A DNA stretch of 64,000 nucleotides from contig NZ_STGQ01000001.1 of assembly GCF_004916975.1 (NCBI RefSeq), positions 2,070,993 to 2,134,992 of the forward strand, read 5' to 3'. Positions 7,827 through 19,000 of the stretch are shown here, piece by piece. A model generated the notes under the pieces. That model had not been told where the DNA came from. It ran no database searches and was given only the letters and a program-made list of their open reading frames with translations. The first letter of the stretch is position 1, and every line of letters starts with the position of its first letter. The position numbers were made by a program, and so were the translations under genes. The DNA is from Paenibacillus dokdonensis. Lineage in GTDB: Bacteria > Bacillota > Bacilli > Paenibacillales > Paenibacillaceae.

Positions 7827-10385
7827 GTGAAAAGAACGAATGCCGATTTAAAAATCAATTATGAGGAACTCGTATCGCGGGCAGATTTACACTATGAACA
7901 TACAGTGAAACGAAGTGAAGGCGGAATACCGCTGGGAAATGGGAGAATGGGCAGCTTGCTGTGGACATCCCCTTCCGCCGTTAAATTTCAGGTCAACCGG
8001 GTGGATGTTTATGCAAACGACTGTGATACGAATAGCTTCAATCAGAGACATTCGGATTATGCTTATGCAAGTGCCTTTGTCGATATTGATTTTGTTGACT
8101 ATGGAGAAGATGTTTTTCATGATGATCGAATCAAGCAGCATTTATGTCTATATGACGGAATAGCGGAGATTTCGGGTGATGGAGTGAAGACACAGGCTTA
8201 TGCTTCAGCCAATCAAGATGTATTTGGAGTTCGAGTGCAGGACGAACGGGAAGCGCCCCAGGGAATCAATATTAAACTCAAAATGATGAGACCTGCGGAA
8301 GTTTTAACGAAAAACCATTCGGCCATTTCGAGTCTAAGCATGCGAGACGGGATGATTATATTACAACAGGAATTTAGGGAGGGCAGCTATTACTGCAGCT
8401 CCGCCGTTGCCATCGGAATTTATGGACGTGAATCCATCGCCAGAATGAATGATGAGTATGGAGGCCAGAAGCCTGTTGGAAGCTTTAGAGATAGCCAAGT
8501 GATTGGACAGCCGAACGAAACCGAAATGCGTTTATGCGTTAAGCCGGGTAAGGGATCATTTGATATTTTTATCGGTAGTGCCGCCAGCTTTGACGAAAGT
8601 GAGGATGTAGTCGAATCAGCAGTCGCTTTAGTGCAGAAGGCTATTGTAACCGGGTATGACATCATGCTGCAAGAACACAAAACTTGGTGGAATCAGTTCT
8701 GGAGGAAATCGTATATCCACTTAAGCAGTGAGGACAAGAGTGGAGAATTTGTAGAGCAGCATTACACTTATTATTTGTATCTGATGGCGTCAAACTCCAG
8801 AGGAGGGAATTTTCCTCCAAACTTTGGAGGCATGCTGCTTAGCCCACGGGGAGATCTCAGACACTGGGGAGCCATGCACTGGTGGAATAATATGAATCTG
8901 TACTATAACGCTGTGCTTCCATCAGGTCATAACGAGCTTTTTCACCCATATTTCAACATGTATACCTCGATGTACGATTCTTGCGCAGCGGCTGCAAAAC
9001 AGCAATGGGGAAGTGAGGGCATCTACATACCCGAAGTCGTGACGTTTAATGGGATGGAGGAATTGCCGGAAGATATTGCAGCGGAAATGAGAGAACTGTA
9101 TCTGGTCAGGAAGCCGTGGGATCAAATGTCTGACCGCTTTCGTGATTTTGCTTATTCGAAGCGCCCCCATGAAAGCCGATGGAATTGGAAGTATCATGAA
9201 AAATATGTGGATGGCAAATTAGTTTATGTAGAGAGAGGCTTCGGATCATTCGGTTTCACGACCCACATGTTCGCATCCCAAGTCGGAATTGCCTATCATT
9301 ACTGGATGTATTATGAGTACACTCAAGACGCAGCCTGGTTGCGGGAACGGGCATACCCAATGATGAAGGGAGTTGCCGAGTTTTTCCGCCATTTCCCGAA
9401 CCTGAAGAAGGATAAAGACGGCAAGTATCACATTTACAATACAACCAGTGACGAGAAATATTACGGTGGCAAAAATACAATGGACTCGATGGCGGGTATG
9501 CATACTATTTTCCCTATTGTCCTTAAGGCATCGGAGATCTTGGAAGTGGATGAAGAATTAAGACCTGTTTGGAAGGAGCTGTACGATCATCTTGCCCCAA
9601 TGCCGCGCAGTGATCATCCTGATGCCGTTTTAAGAACTCAAGAAGGTGAGCCTGCTGTGTGGGTAGGTGCTCTGGGACCTGTACTGGATAACAAGAGCGG
9701 CATTGAGCTGAAGCCTGGCCGGTTCGGTAACCTCTGCTCGTTGGAAACGGCATACGACAACCCGGAAATGTTTGAGACGACGATGAACACAATTAAATTC
9801 CAGGAAGGACAGCTTGATTATGATTGGAGCCGTGCGGCGTCGGAAATGTCGAGCACTGCGCGCGTGCTGGCCCACATGGGATTGGCGGAACCTTTCAAGC
9901 AGGTCGTATTGGCCCAATTGGAATGCGTCAACGCAGAACGGGACTATTGTTATTTTACGGACACAGGCAGGGTGAAATCTTTTGAAAACAGATTAACCGT
10001 TAGAGAAGGGATTAACTGCATTAGCATTCAGCGATTAGGCAATGCTGCCTCCGCGCTTCAGGCGGCACTTTGCCAAAGCCAGCCTCCAGGTCCCGGTAAA
10101 GAATCGGTAATTCGAGTTTTTTCGGCATGCCCGGCGAATTGGGACGCAGAGATGTCTTTATGGTGCCACGGTGGTTTTGTCGTCACATCCGAGATTCATT
10201 CAGGCGTCATTCCGTATGTTAAGATCAGCTCTTCATTAGGAGGAATATGCAGAATCAGAAATCCCTGGGGTAAAGCAGAGGTTGGCTTGAACAGTGCGGC
10301 TGGCAGGGAATTAATTCTGAAAGGCTCATTATTGGTATTCGACACACGAAAAGACGAGGATATCGAACTACATGTATTAAACTAA
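7827..10385 (+). CDS. Glycoside hydrolase-like protein, GH95/DUF5703 type
   Basis: An 852-residue protein without a signal peptide, so cytoplasmic. The N-terminal region has the segment IPLGNGRMGSLLW followed by a beta-rich domain, the layout of DUF5703 and of GH95-like alpha-fucosidase/galactosidase relatives. The middle (about 300-700) is rich in paired helices and aromatic residues (NMNLYYNAVLPSGH, HWGAMHWWNNMN), consistent with an (alpha/alpha)6 barrel, and the C terminus is again beta-rich. The start is GTG at 7827, with AGGGAG 11 bases upstream. It stands alone behind a candidate cre site. The specific sugar and the catalytic residues are not established. Confidence 0.6.
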   Translation: MKRTNADLKINYEELVSRADLHYEHTVKRSEGGIPLGNGRMGSLLWTSPSAVKFQVNRVDVYANDCDTNSFNQRHSDYAYASAFVDIDFVDYGEDVFHDDRIKQHLCLYDGIAEISGDGVKTQAYASANQDVFGVRVQDEREAPQGINIKLKMMRPAEVLTKNHSAISSLSMRDGMIILQQEFREGSYYCSSAVAIGIYGRESIARMNDEYGGQKPVGSFRDSQVIGQPNETEMRLCVKPGKGSFDIFIGSAASFDESEDVVESAVALVQKAIVTGYDIMLQEHKTWWNQFWRKSYIHLSSEDKSGEFVEQHYTYYLYLMASNSRGGNFPPNFGGMLLSPRGDLRHWGAMHWWNNMNLYYNAVLPSGHNELFHPYFNMYTSMYDSCAAAAKQQWGSEGIYIPEVVTFNGMEELPEDIAAEMRELYLVRKPWDQMSDRFRDFAYSKRPHESRWNWKYHEKYVDGKLVYVERGFGSFGFTTHMFASQVGIAYHYWMYYEYTQDAAWLRERAYPMMKGVAEFFRHFPNLKKDKDGKYHIYNTTSDEKYYGGKNTMDSMAGMHTIFPIVLKASEILEVDEELRPVWKELYDHLAPMPRSDHPDAVLRTQEGEPAVWVGALGPVLDNKSGIELKPGRFGNLCSLETAYDNPEMFETTMNTIKFQEGQLDYDWSRAASEMSSTARVLAHMGLAEPFKQVVLAQLECVNAERDYCYFTDTGRVKSFENRLTVREGINCISIQRLGNAASALQAALCQSQPPGPGKESVIRVFSACPANWDAEMSLWCHGGFVVTSEIHSGVIPYVKISSSLGGICRIRNPWGKAEVGLNSAAGRELILKGSLLVFDTRKDEDIELHVLN

Positions 10386-10436
10386 TCGAATTGTATGGCA
10401 AGATGCTCTGTTCATTAAATATGTTTATGCTTTATA

Positions 10437-10466
10437 TTGAAATTTTCACTTCATCATGCTTATAAT
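10437..10466 (+). promoter_or_regulatory. Sigma-A promoter of the ABC-F gene
   Basis: TTGAAA at 10437-10442 and TATAAT at 10461-10466 with an 18-bp spacer, 33 bp before the start codon. Confidence 0.65.
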
Positions 10467-10498
10467 AGATCGATAAAAATAGAAAAAGGTGTCTATAT

Positions 10499-12055
10499 AT
10501 GAGCATATTAAATGTTGAAGGATTAAGTCATGGTTTTGGAGATCGCGCCATCTTTAAGGATGTTTCGTTTAGACTTCTAAAAGGCGAACATATCGGATTA
10601 ATCGGTGCAAACGGCGAAGGCAAGTCTACTTTTATGAACATCGTTACGAACAAGCTGCAGCCGGATGAAGGCAAGGTCGAATGGTCTAAGCGGGTACGCG
10701 TGGGTTATCTTGATCAGCATGCAGTTTTGACGAAAGGCATGACCATTCAAGATGTACTCCGGGGTGCATTTCAATACTTGTTCGACCTTGAGCAAGAAAT
10801 GAATGAAATGTATAACAAAATGGGGGAAGTTACACCGGAAGAGCTGGAGAAGCTGCTGGAGGAAGTCGGCACAATTCAAGATACGCTGACCAGCCAGGAT
10901 TTTTATATGATTGATGCGAAGGTACAGGAGACAGCCCGCGGTCTTGGCATTACCGACATTGGACTCGACCGTGACGTTAATGACCTTAGCGGCGGTCAAC
11001 GTACGAAAATCCTGCTCGCCAAGCTGCTGCTGGAAAAGCCGGATATTCTGCTCCTTGACGAGCCAACCAACTATTTGGACGAACAGCATATTGAATGGCT
11101 TAAGCGTTATCTGCAGGAGTATGAAAATGCATTTATTCTGATCTCGCATGATATTCCGTTTTTAAACAGCGTAATCAATTTGATTTACCATATGGAAAAT
11201 CAAAAGCTGACCCGATATGTTGGTGATTACGATCAGTTCCAGCAAGTCTACGAAATGAGAAAACAGCAGCTTGAATCGGCGTATAACCGTCAGCAGCAAG
11301 AAATTGCGGACTTGAAGGATTTTGTTGCCCGTAACAAAGCTAGTGTGGCTACCCGGAATATGGCGATGTCCAGACAAAAGAAGCTCGACAAAATGGATGT
11401 TATTGAACTTTCGAAAGAAAAACCAAAGCCGCAGTTTAACTTCAAGGATGCCAAAGCTTCCGGAAAAGTGATTTTTGAAACGAAAGACTTGGTTATCGGC
11501 TATGACAGTCCTCTTTCCAGACCTCTTGATCTACAGATGGAACGTGGACAAAAGGTAGCGCTTGTTGGTGCGAACGGGATCGGGAAAACGACGCTCCTGC
11601 GCAGTATTTTAGGTGAAATCCCTGCATTATCCGGTTCTGTGGAGCTTGGCTACAATCAAGAGATCGGATATTTCGAACAAGAAATGAAAGAGGGAAATTA
11701 CAACACTTGCATAGAGGAAATATGGGAGACTTTCCCATCCCTGAGCCAGTTTGAAGTGCGCGCTGCGCTGGCCAAATGCGGACTCACTACCAAGCATATT
11801 GAGAGCAAAATTGCTGTACTGAGCGGTGGGGAAAAGGCCAAGGTCCGTTTATGCAAGCTCATTAACAGGGAAACAAATCTGCTTGTTCTTGACGAACCGA
11901 CGAACCATCTGGATGTAGATGCGAAAGATGAACTGAAGCGGGCCTTAAAAGCTTACAAAGGCAGCATTCTGATGATTTCTCACGAGCCTGAGTTTTATAA
12001 TGATATTGCAACACATATTTGGAACTGCGAATCATGGACGACAAAAGTATTTTAA
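10499..12055 (+). CDS. ABC-F family ATPase
   Basis: Soluble ribosome-associated ATPase with two nucleotide-binding domains and no membrane part. The first Walker A is GANGEGKST near residue 38, with signature LSGGQRT and Walker B LLLLDEPTNYLD. The linker of about 80 residues is rich in K, R and Q (residues 240-320, the P-site tRNA interaction motif region). The second domain has GANGIGKTT, LSGGEKAKV and LLVLDEPTNHLD. The 518-residue length fits the YkpA/YbiT type. ABC-F proteins act in translation or in ribosome protection from antibiotics. A housekeeping role is more likely here, because no resistance-type leader peptide is seen. Confidence 0.88.
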   Translation: MSILNVEGLSHGFGDRAIFKDVSFRLLKGEHIGLIGANGEGKSTFMNIVTNKLQPDEGKVEWSKRVRVGYLDQHAVLTKGMTIQDVLRGAFQYLFDLEQEMNEMYNKMGEVTPEELEKLLEEVGTIQDTLTSQDFYMIDAKVQETARGLGITDIGLDRDVNDLSGGQRTKILLAKLLLEKPDILLLDEPTNYLDEQHIEWLKRYLQEYENAFILISHDIPFLNSVINLIYHMENQKLTRYVGDYDQFQQVYEMRKQQLESAYNRQQQEIADLKDFVARNKASVATRNMAMSRQKKLDKMDVIELSKEKPKPQFNFKDAKASGKVIFETKDLVIGYDSPLSRPLDLQMERGQKVALVGANGIGKTTLLRSILGEIPALSGSVELGYNQEIGYFEQEMKEGNYNTCIEEIWETFPSLSQFEVRAALAKCGLTTKHIESKIAVLSGGEKAKVRLCKLINRETNLLVLDEPTNHLDVDAKDELKRALKAYKGSILMISHEPEFYNDIATHIWNCESWTTKVF

Positions 12056-12086
12056 ATGTCGTATTAATTCATCGTAATTATGCTCT

Positions 12087-12123
12087 AAACCCAAAAGCCG
12101 CATCAATGCGGATTTTGGGTTTT
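12087..12123 (+). terminator. Terminator of the ABC-F gene
   Basis: AAACCCAAAA-g-CCGCA-tcaa-TGCGG-at-TTTGGGTTT, with a short T-run. Confidence 0.75.
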
Positions 12124-12220
12124 AAAGCTAGAAAGATTCAGGGCTATGCTAGCTTGATTGTAAGACAATAGGATATGATGGAGATGTTATCCAAATTTAT
12201 GTAGACTAGGAGAATGCATA

Positions 12221-13015
12221 ATGAATCAAATTACTCTCGAAGTTCAGAACGCAGATGGAATCATCCAGGCAACAAGCTCGGATCTTGGACAAGCCCATTT
12301 AGTTTACCGGGGATCCTACGTGCCTGGGGACGAGATTATTTTGAGAAGCGAAAATGAAAATGTATTTCTGGTCATTCAGCTTGATGATGCGATGGATCCA
12401 GCCTTTATTTATATGACAGGGCATGAGTACCGGTTCTATGTTCCTTTTAATGAGAAAAAGATATCATACTCCCCAAAATCATTCACAGGGGAATTGCATG
12501 TTCTGACTGCCCGCTCAGCAACGGAAGAAGAAATAAGTGCCTATAAAAATCTTGCATTAAATGTATATGACCAGCATGAAAACACTGCTTGTTTCCCGCA
12601 TGCTTTTGCTAATGTGGAAACCCGCGGCGAATCCGTATTTGCGGCACGAAATGCCATTAACGGGAACAGTGTGAACTTCTCCCATGGAAAGTGGCCATTT
12701 GAGTCATGGGGAATCAATCAGAGGGAAGATGCAGAAATTACTGTGAACTTTGGAAGGACGGTGGAAATTGATAAGATCGCGTTGACGATCCGTGCAGATT
12801 TTCCTCATGATAATTACTGGGAACGGGTTACATTACTCTTCTCGGATGGCAGCAAGCACACTGCAGAATTGGTTAAGTCCCATTTGAAGCAAACCATTCA
12901 ACTGGAGCGAAGAAAAGTAGAGTGGGTTACCTTAAAAGAGCTCATTAAGTCAGAAGATCCATCTCCGTTCCCGGCTTTGAGTCAGTTTGAAGTTTTCGGT
13001 CATGAAGTTTTGTGA
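12221..13015 (+). CDS. Hypothetical protein with a discoidin-like C-terminal domain
   Basis: 264 residues, no signal peptide. Residues 1-110 form a beta-rich domain. Residues 115-260 look like a galactose-binding/F5-8 type sandwich: ARNAINGN, WPFESWGIN, AEITVNFGRTVEIDKIALTIRADFPHDNYWERVTL, and a final strand with FEVFGHEV (segments seen along 12650-13010). Related proteins bind carbohydrate or act as accessory parts of glycoside-processing loci. The start has AGGAGAATGCATAATG. It is a separate unit after the ABC-F terminator and 64 bp before the VOC gene. The exact function is not recognised. Confidence 0.6.
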   Translation: MNQITLEVQNADGIIQATSSDLGQAHLVYRGSYVPGDEIILRSENENVFLVIQLDDAMDPAFIYMTGHEYRFYVPFNEKKISYSPKSFTGELHVLTARSATEEEISAYKNLALNVYDQHENTACFPHAFANVETRGESVFAARNAINGNSVNFSHGKWPFESWGINQREDAEITVNFGRTVEIDKIALTIRADFPHDNYWERVTLLFSDGSKHTAELVKSHLKQTIQLERRKVEWVTLKELIKSEDPSPFPALSQFEVFGHEVL

Positions 13016-13078
13016 ACGCTTTCCTCGTTGAGAGAATGTGGTATTGGAGTAATTAATAAGTTCTAAGGAGGAATTACC

Positions 13079-13462
13079 GTGAAAATTTCACAAGTTCGAT
13101 TATTAGTGCCTAATGTTCGAGATTGTTTTTTGTTTTATCGAGATCTACTTGGACTACAAGTCCTCCATGGTAATGAAGACACTCCATATGCTGAGTTTTT
13201 AACGGGGGACATACATATTGCGCTAGAGCCTCTTCTGGTGAATGAACCACGGGCAGCTTTACGTGAGTCAAATGAATTCAGTGCAAACGATCAAATTGCC
13301 ATCATTTTCAGTGTGGATGATGTTGATGCAACTTACGATCAATTGAAGAGCAGAGATGTTGAGTTTGTAAAAGAACCGCATGACACTCCTGAATGGGGAC
13401 ATCGCGTAGCTTACTTTCGTGACCCTGCCGGGAACTTGATTGAGATTAATGGAGGAATTTAA
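13079..13462 (+). CDS. VOC-family (glyoxalase/bleomycin resistance) protein
   Basis: 127 residues forming a full pair of beta-alpha-beta-beta-beta modules. The N-terminal module starts ISQVRLLVPNVRDCFLFYRDLLGL and the C-terminal one ends HRVAYFRDPAGNLIEING, which carries the usual metal-ligand glutamate near the end. GTG start with TAAGGAGG six to seven bases upstream. VOC proteins include lyases, dioxygenases and drug-binding proteins; nothing here narrows the choice. Confidence 0.8.
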   Translation: MKISQVRLLVPNVRDCFLFYRDLLGLQVLHGNEDTPYAEFLTGDIHIALEPLLVNEPRAALRESNEFSANDQIAIIFSVDDVDATYDQLKSRDVEFVKEPHDTPEWGHRVAYFRDPAGNLIEINGGI

Positions 13463-13513
13463 AGTTAGCCTAAAAATCCAATAACACAAATTGTGTATAA
13501 TTGGGCAATAAAA

Positions 13514-13572
13514 CGGCGGCAGTCAAGGACAGGATTTTCTTGTCCACGACTGTCGCTGTTTCTGTTTTATGC
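13514..13572 (+). terminator. Hairpin after the VOC gene, probable terminator
   Basis: CGGCAGTC pairs with GACTGTCG and an inner GGACA pairs with TGTCC around a T-rich loop; the tail is T-rich but interrupted (TGTTTCTGTTTT). Confidence 0.45.
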
Positions 13573-13800
13573 CAGTCTGATTCTTATTTTTAAGGGAAGC
13601 CGTTTTTACGTATTTATGTTCTTAAAGCTGTGCATATATTTGCGGCCTTGTGCCAATCGTAAGATGAGGAAGTATAGGGTGAGATTCCATCATGGGTTAT
13701 TCCAAAGTCATATTTTAAAGGTTATGAAAAAAGCAGCAATTGTTTAAGAAAGAATGATTAATGGGTAACTTTCTTAAGACGGTGTTTAACAAGAGGAGGA
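13573..13800. other. Non-coding stretch before the amino-acid importer
   Basis: I see no gene here. An 84-codon plus-strand frame at 13493-13747 crosses the hairpin, has no ribosome binding site and is not convincing. The stretch probably holds the promoter of the importer, but I see no clear -35/-10 pair. Confidence 0.4.
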
Positions 13801-13804
13801 CCCT

Positions 13805-15253
13805 ATGAAAAAAATGCGGACATTCTTTATTATTATGTCTCTGCTGCTCTTAAGCATATCGGGCATGCCTTATTTAACAGCAAGCTCAGCGGCAGAGCCA
13901 GCCTCAGGTAAAACCTATCAAATAGGAACGGACGTTACGTTTGCTCCATTCGAATTCCAGGATGCTAACGGTAATTTCGTCGGTATCGATATGGATTTAA
14001 TGGAGGCAATTGCCAAGGATCAGGACTTCAAGTTCGAAATCAAACCGTTGGGTTTTAACGCTGCTGTTCAAGCTTTGGAATCCCGTCAGGTTGACGGGGT
14101 CATTGCCGGCATGAGTATTACGGATGAACGTAAGCAAAAATTCGACTTTTCGGAGCCTTATTACAAATCAGGTGTGGTTATGGCTGTCCGCGAGGATCAA
14201 ACAAAGGTTAAAGAATACGGAGATTTGAAGGGCAAGAAGGTTGCCGTGAAAACAGGTACCGAGGGCTATACCTTCGCACAATCCATTGCTTCGAAATATG
14301 GCTTTACCATCGTACCTTTCGACGAATCCGTTCAGATGTATGATGATGTTAAAACCGGAAATTCGATTGCGTGTTTTGACGACTTTCCCGTTCTTGCTTA
14401 CGGGGTGAAACAAAAGAATGGGCTAAAGATCGTTACGAAGATGGAAGAAGGAGGATCCTATGGCTTTGCGGTCAGTAAAGGCCAGAATAAGGAGCTTCTC
14501 GAAAAATTCAATGCGGGTCTGGCTAATCTGCATGCAAACGGGGAGTATGAACGCATTACCGATAAGTACACCGGTGTAAATGCCGAAGAACCTGCCAAAC
14601 AAAGCCGCTTGGGACTTATGGTGAATTCGCTGCCTCCGCTTCTTAAGGGGCTTGGCAAAACGTTGCTATATACGATCATATCCTTATTTTTTGCTTTCAT
14701 TTTGGGCTTGATCTTCGGCTTCATGAAGGTGGGACAAAATAAGTGGCTGCGAAGCATCGCAACTGTATTTGTTGACCTTTTCCGCGGGATCCCGCTGATT
14801 GTACTTGCATTCTTCATCTATTTTGGCATTCCACAGGCTTTCGGATTCAAAATGCCTCTGTTCCTGGCGGCAGTGTTGACGCTGAGTCTTAATGCGGGCG
14901 CATACGTGACAGAGATTATACGCGGCGGCATCCAGTCCATTGACCGTGGTCAGATGGAGGCTGCAAGATCGCTTGGTTTACCTTACCGGAAAGCTATGAT
15001 TAAAATTATCATACCGCAGGCGGTGCGCATCATGATTCCATCATTTATCAACCAGCTTGTTATCACACTGAAGGATACATCGATCCTTTCGGTCATTGGT
15101 CTTGTCGAACTGACGCAATCCGGCAAAATCATTATCGCAAGAACGTTTGAGTCATTCATTATTTGGGCTGAGGTCGCGATCTTGTATCTGATTGTCATCA
15201 CGATTCTGACCAAAATATCGAATCGCCTGGAAAGGAAGATGAGTAATGGGTAA
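13805..15253 (+). CDS. Amino-acid ABC importer, fused binding protein and permease
   Basis: One polypeptide joins an extracytoplasmic substrate-binding domain to a membrane permease, as in GlnP-type polar amino-acid transporters. A signal peptide covers residues 1-30. Residues 35-265 are a family 3 solute-binding domain ([52 protein letters not shown]). From about 275 the permease has five helices with the HisM-type loop [30 protein letters not shown] precedes the ATG. The last eight bases overlap the ATPase gene. The substrate is probably glutamine, glutamate or a related amino acid; fused forms are common in Firmicutes. Confidence 0.9.
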   Translation: MKKMRTFFIIMSLLLLSISGMPYLTASSAAEPASGKTYQIGTDVTFAPFEFQDANGNFVGIDMDLMEAIAKDQDFKFEIKPLGFNAAVQALESRQVDGVIAGMSITDERKQKFDFSEPYYKSGVVMAVREDQTKVKEYGDLKGKKVAVKTGTEGYTFAQSIASKYGFTIVPFDESVQMYDDVKTGNSIACFDDFPVLAYGVKQKNGLKIVTKMEEGGSYGFAVSKGQNKELLEKFNAGLANLHANGEYERITDKYTGVNAEEPAKQSRLGLMVNSLPPLLKGLGKTLLYTIISLFFAFILGLIFGFMKVGQNKWLRSIATVFVDLFRGIPLIVLAFFIYFGIPQAFGFKMPLFLAAVLTLSLNAGAYVTEIIRGGIQSIDRGQMEAARSLGLPYRKAMIKIIIPQAVRIMIPSFINQLVITLKDTSILSVIGLVELTQSGKIIIARTFESFIIWAEVAILYLIVITILTKISNRLERKMSNG

Positions 15254-15980
15254 AATCCGGGTAGAGGCATTAAAGAAGAGTTATGGAGCGAATGAGGTGC
15301 TGAAAGGCATCGACTTGGAGGTAAAAGAGGGCGAAGTAGTTTGCGTAATTGGACCTTCCGGATCAGGAAAAAGCACCTTCCTTCGCTGCATCAATCGACT
15401 GGAAGACATGACAGCGGGTACCGTGATCGTAGATGATCGGGATATTAACGATCCCAAAACCAACATTAATAAGGTACGGGAGAATATCGGGATGGTGTTT
15501 CAGCATTTTAACCTATTCCCTCACTTCAACGTCCTGAAAAATATCATGTTCGCTCCCCTGGAACTTGGAAAACAATCTGAAAAAGAGGCGCGTGCCACGG
15601 CGCTGCGGCTTCTGGAGCAGGTTGGACTATCGGATAAAGCGGATGCATTCCCAAGCCAACTGTCGGGTGGTCAGAAGCAGCGGGTGGCCATTGCCAGGGC
15701 ACTAGCGATGAATCCCGACATCATGTTGTTCGATGAGCCTACGTCGGCGCTGGACCCGGAGATGGTCGGCGAGGTGCTCGGTGTCATGAACGATTTGGCA
15801 CGAGAGGGGATGACCATGATGATCGTGACACATGAGATGGGCTTTGCCCGCGAGGTGGCCGACCGGGTCATCTTTATGGACGGAGGTTACATTGTTGAGG
15901 AAGGGTCGCCTGATCAAGTGTTTGGCAGTCCTAAGCATGAACGCACCATCAGCTTTTTGGAGAAGGTGCTGAAAGCTTAA
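15246..15980 (+). CDS. glnQ: Amino-acid ABC importer ATPase, GlnQ type
   Basis: 244-residue ATPase that powers the permease encoded immediately upstream; the two genes overlap by eight bases. Walker [11 protein letters not shown]-loop [15 protein letters not shown], signature [17 protein letters not shown], Walker [17 protein letters not shown] and the switch histidine in VTHEMGFA are all intact. HFNLFPH is typical of the polar amino-acid uptake (PAAT) group. A bidirectional terminator follows at 16006-16033. Confidence 0.92.
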   Translation: MGKIRVEALKKSYGANEVLKGIDLEVKEGEVVCVIGPSGSGKSTFLRCINRLEDMTAGTVIVDDRDINDPKTNINKVRENIGMVFQHFNLFPHFNVLKNIMFAPLELGKQSEKEARATALRLLEQVGLSDKADAFPSQLSGGQKQRVAIARALAMNPDIMLFDEPTSALDPEMVGEVLGVMNDLAREGMTMMIVTHEMGFAREVADRVIFMDGGYIVEEGSPDQVFGSPKHERTISFLEKVLKA

Positions 15981-16005
15981 TCAATATCGAGTAAATCATA
16001 CACAT

Positions 16006-16033
16006 AAAAAGCCGCTCTTTGCGGCTTTTTTAT
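16006..16033. terminator. Bidirectional terminator between glnQ and the hybrid kinase
   Basis: AAAAAGCCGC-tcttt-GCGGCTTTTTT. It has T-runs on both strands and lies between the convergent ends of glnQ (plus) and the hybrid kinase (minus). Confidence 0.85.
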
Positions 16034-16085
16034 TTTGAAATAGCAATCCAAAGGAAATTGCAACATGCGGCAACAGATTGGATTG

Positions 16086-19000
16086 CTAGATAGGTTTATC
16101 CGGAATGGCAAACGACACCGTCGTCCCTTCATTGGGCTTACTGGAAATGGACAAGCCTTGTCCGTACAATTGTATCAATCTTCTATTGGTATTGGAGAGT
16201 CCAATACCGCTTTTTTCCTTGATAGTTGGACTCAACAGCTGGTTAACCTTTTCTTGTTCCATCCCCTTACCATTATCGTATACTTCAATAAGCGTGAAGC
16301 TATTCTGGCGGGTAATCCGAATACGAACGGTACCACCCTTGTCCTGACTGAGGAGGCCATGCTTGACCGCATTTTCAATCAGCGGTTGAATCGAAAGTGG
16401 AGGGAGCAGTATGTTGATGTCTGATTCAACTTCCCATACAACAGACAACCTGTCTTCAAATCGCTCTTTTTCAATATACAAATAGGCTTCGGCCAGCTCC
16501 AGTTCATGGGAAAGCTCAACCAGTTCATCTGTATTAATAAAATCAAAGCTGATCCGCAAAAAAGATGCAAACGCTTCTCCCATATTTTGCATTTTCCCCA
16601 TGTCGATCTCACTAAGTGCCATAATTGAATTCAGCGTGTTGAACAGGAAATGGGGATGAATTTGTGCCTGCAAGTAAGCGGCCTCCATGCGCAAGCGTTC
16701 ATTTATTGATTGCTTCATCGTGGTCAACGCCCTGATTCTGTATTTTAATTCCAGAGCATCTACAGGCTTCGTAACATAATCATTCGCTCCCGACGAGAAT
16801 CCCGTGTAGATGTCAACAGGCTGACTCCGTGCAGTTAGCAGCAAAACCGGAAGCTCCGATACGGAATAATGCTCTCTTACTCTCTGGGTGAGCTCATAGC
16901 CGGACATCGTTGGCATCATGACATCGGCAATTAGCAGATCCCATTGCCGTGTACCCAATAATTCCAACACTTCACGAGCGGAATTAGCTGTTGTAATGAT
17001 ATAAGGTTCCGTTGAAAGGATTTCAACGAGTACATTCAGATTAACGGGGTCGTCATCAACGGCAAGAATATTCAGCTTCCTCACACTCAATAGCGGTGGA
17101 ATATGCAGGGTAGTTGCAAGCTCGCCAATTGCGCTATTCGGAAAAGTGAATCCATGGGCTTCATTTTCAGTTACGTCCATGATCTGGTGTAGAGGGACAG
17201 AGCCCAGCGGCAATGGAGAAGTCGATACGTTAGCTAACGGCAGATCAAAACTAAATACGGAACCCTTACCCAGTTCGGAGCGAACTGTCAATGCACCGCT
17301 ATGCAGTTCAACCAACTGCCTGCATATGCTTAAACCTAGTCCAATTCCTCTTCCATCGTTTATTCCATACGTCCCTTGTTCATATGGCAGAAACACTCTC
17401 GCCAGTGTTTCCTCATCCATGCCGACACCGGTATCGGAGACATGAATGATGGCATTCCCGTCCCGTGTTTCAGCGGAAATGGAGATAATCCCTTCTTCCG
17501 TATATTTGAGTGCGTTATGTAACAGGTTATACAAAATTTGTACGAGTCTTTTCTCATCGGCCATGACCATCGGCATGGATTCCGCGATATCCAATTGCAT
17601 TTGGATGGGTTTACCTTCAGTCATAAATTGTAACATCGCAATTATGCCGGGAATAATGGATTGAATCTTTAAAGACTCTTGCTGCAGCTCAATGCGGTGT
17701 TCGCGAAGTCGTGCGGCATCAAGAAGATCACCAAGCATATAAGACATACGACGACTTATAGTTATTAGCAGATCCATATTCTTCACGCTTCTTTCATTCA
17801 TCTTCCCTTTCTCATGGGTTACAACAGCCTGAGCGATATTCATAATGCCATGCAGCGGTGTTCTCAGTTCATGCGATGTATTGGCAAGAAATTGGTCTTT
17901 CAGCTTATCGGCTATTTTCAACTGCTCGTTAAGCTTGATATTTTCCCTGGAATTACGGAAGAATTTTTTAAACCAATACGTTGAAAATCCGGTAATGGCC
18001 ACAATGATATCAATTGGATAGTAAACGGTAGTAACGTTTTTGAGAGACTCCACAATGCTCCATGACAAGTTGGATATGATGCCGACGGCGGATAGCAGTA
18101 AAAAGACGACGTCTTTGGCCATGGACTTCTTGAAAATCATTGTTCCAACGATATAAATAAACCAAGCAAATGGAATGAAATAAAAGACAATAAATACCTT
18201 ATATTCGACCGCTCCATGTACCAATGAAGCCGGCGCTGCCATAAGAAAGACTGAAAAGAATACTAATGCCGCGGTGTATGCTCGCAGCCATACGTTTTGC
18301 GGATTTATCAAAGAAAGCCTTCTAAATATAAGAAGAATAAAAAGATTTTGCCACAGGAGGGCGATCAGCCTGATCTTGATCGCCCATGTGTAATTGATTG
18401 GCACCCATAGCAAGAGGACGTTATCATGACCAATCGTAACGGCTACTCCAACAACGAACATTAAGAGACCTGTAGTGAACAAAGCCCTCTCTTGAGGATT
18501 GAAGAAGTATAGAATACAAGCATACAAGCTGTGCAGCAGCAAAATAATGAGTGTAACCAGTTGAAACCCGATAGAATACCAGCGTGCATAGTCGATCGCT
18601 GCCTGAGAGCCAAAGCGAATGGAACGCAGGATACCGCCGTTATATGGCTCGTCGAAATTGGCGACGTGTATAAGCAAGTGTATTTCAGTTGTTCCTTCCT
18701 TTGCGTAAGAAGCAGTATAAGAGACATTCTTGGGGGTATATTCATTAGCGCTCATGGAAGGCTTGCCGATACTGTGAAATTTCACCTCATTCATTTCGAC
18801 TTCCGATGAAGCTTCAATTCCCTGAAGCCAGAGCGCTACGGGCTGTTCCAGTGGATCAATCAAAATACGCAGCAAATATGTTCCGTACCCGTAGGAGGAA
18901 CTTGAATCTTTATTCAGTTGATTTCTCCAGTCACCAGGCACCTGGATATTGCTGAATCGAGTTTGCTCCGGCTGTATATCCTCATATGAAATGAATTGAT

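Noticed and set aside
13493-13747. 84-codon plus-strand ORF after the VOC gene
   Set aside because: It runs through a terminator-like hairpin, has no ribosome binding site, and its translation (rich in Phe, Arg, Leu with no domain) looks random.
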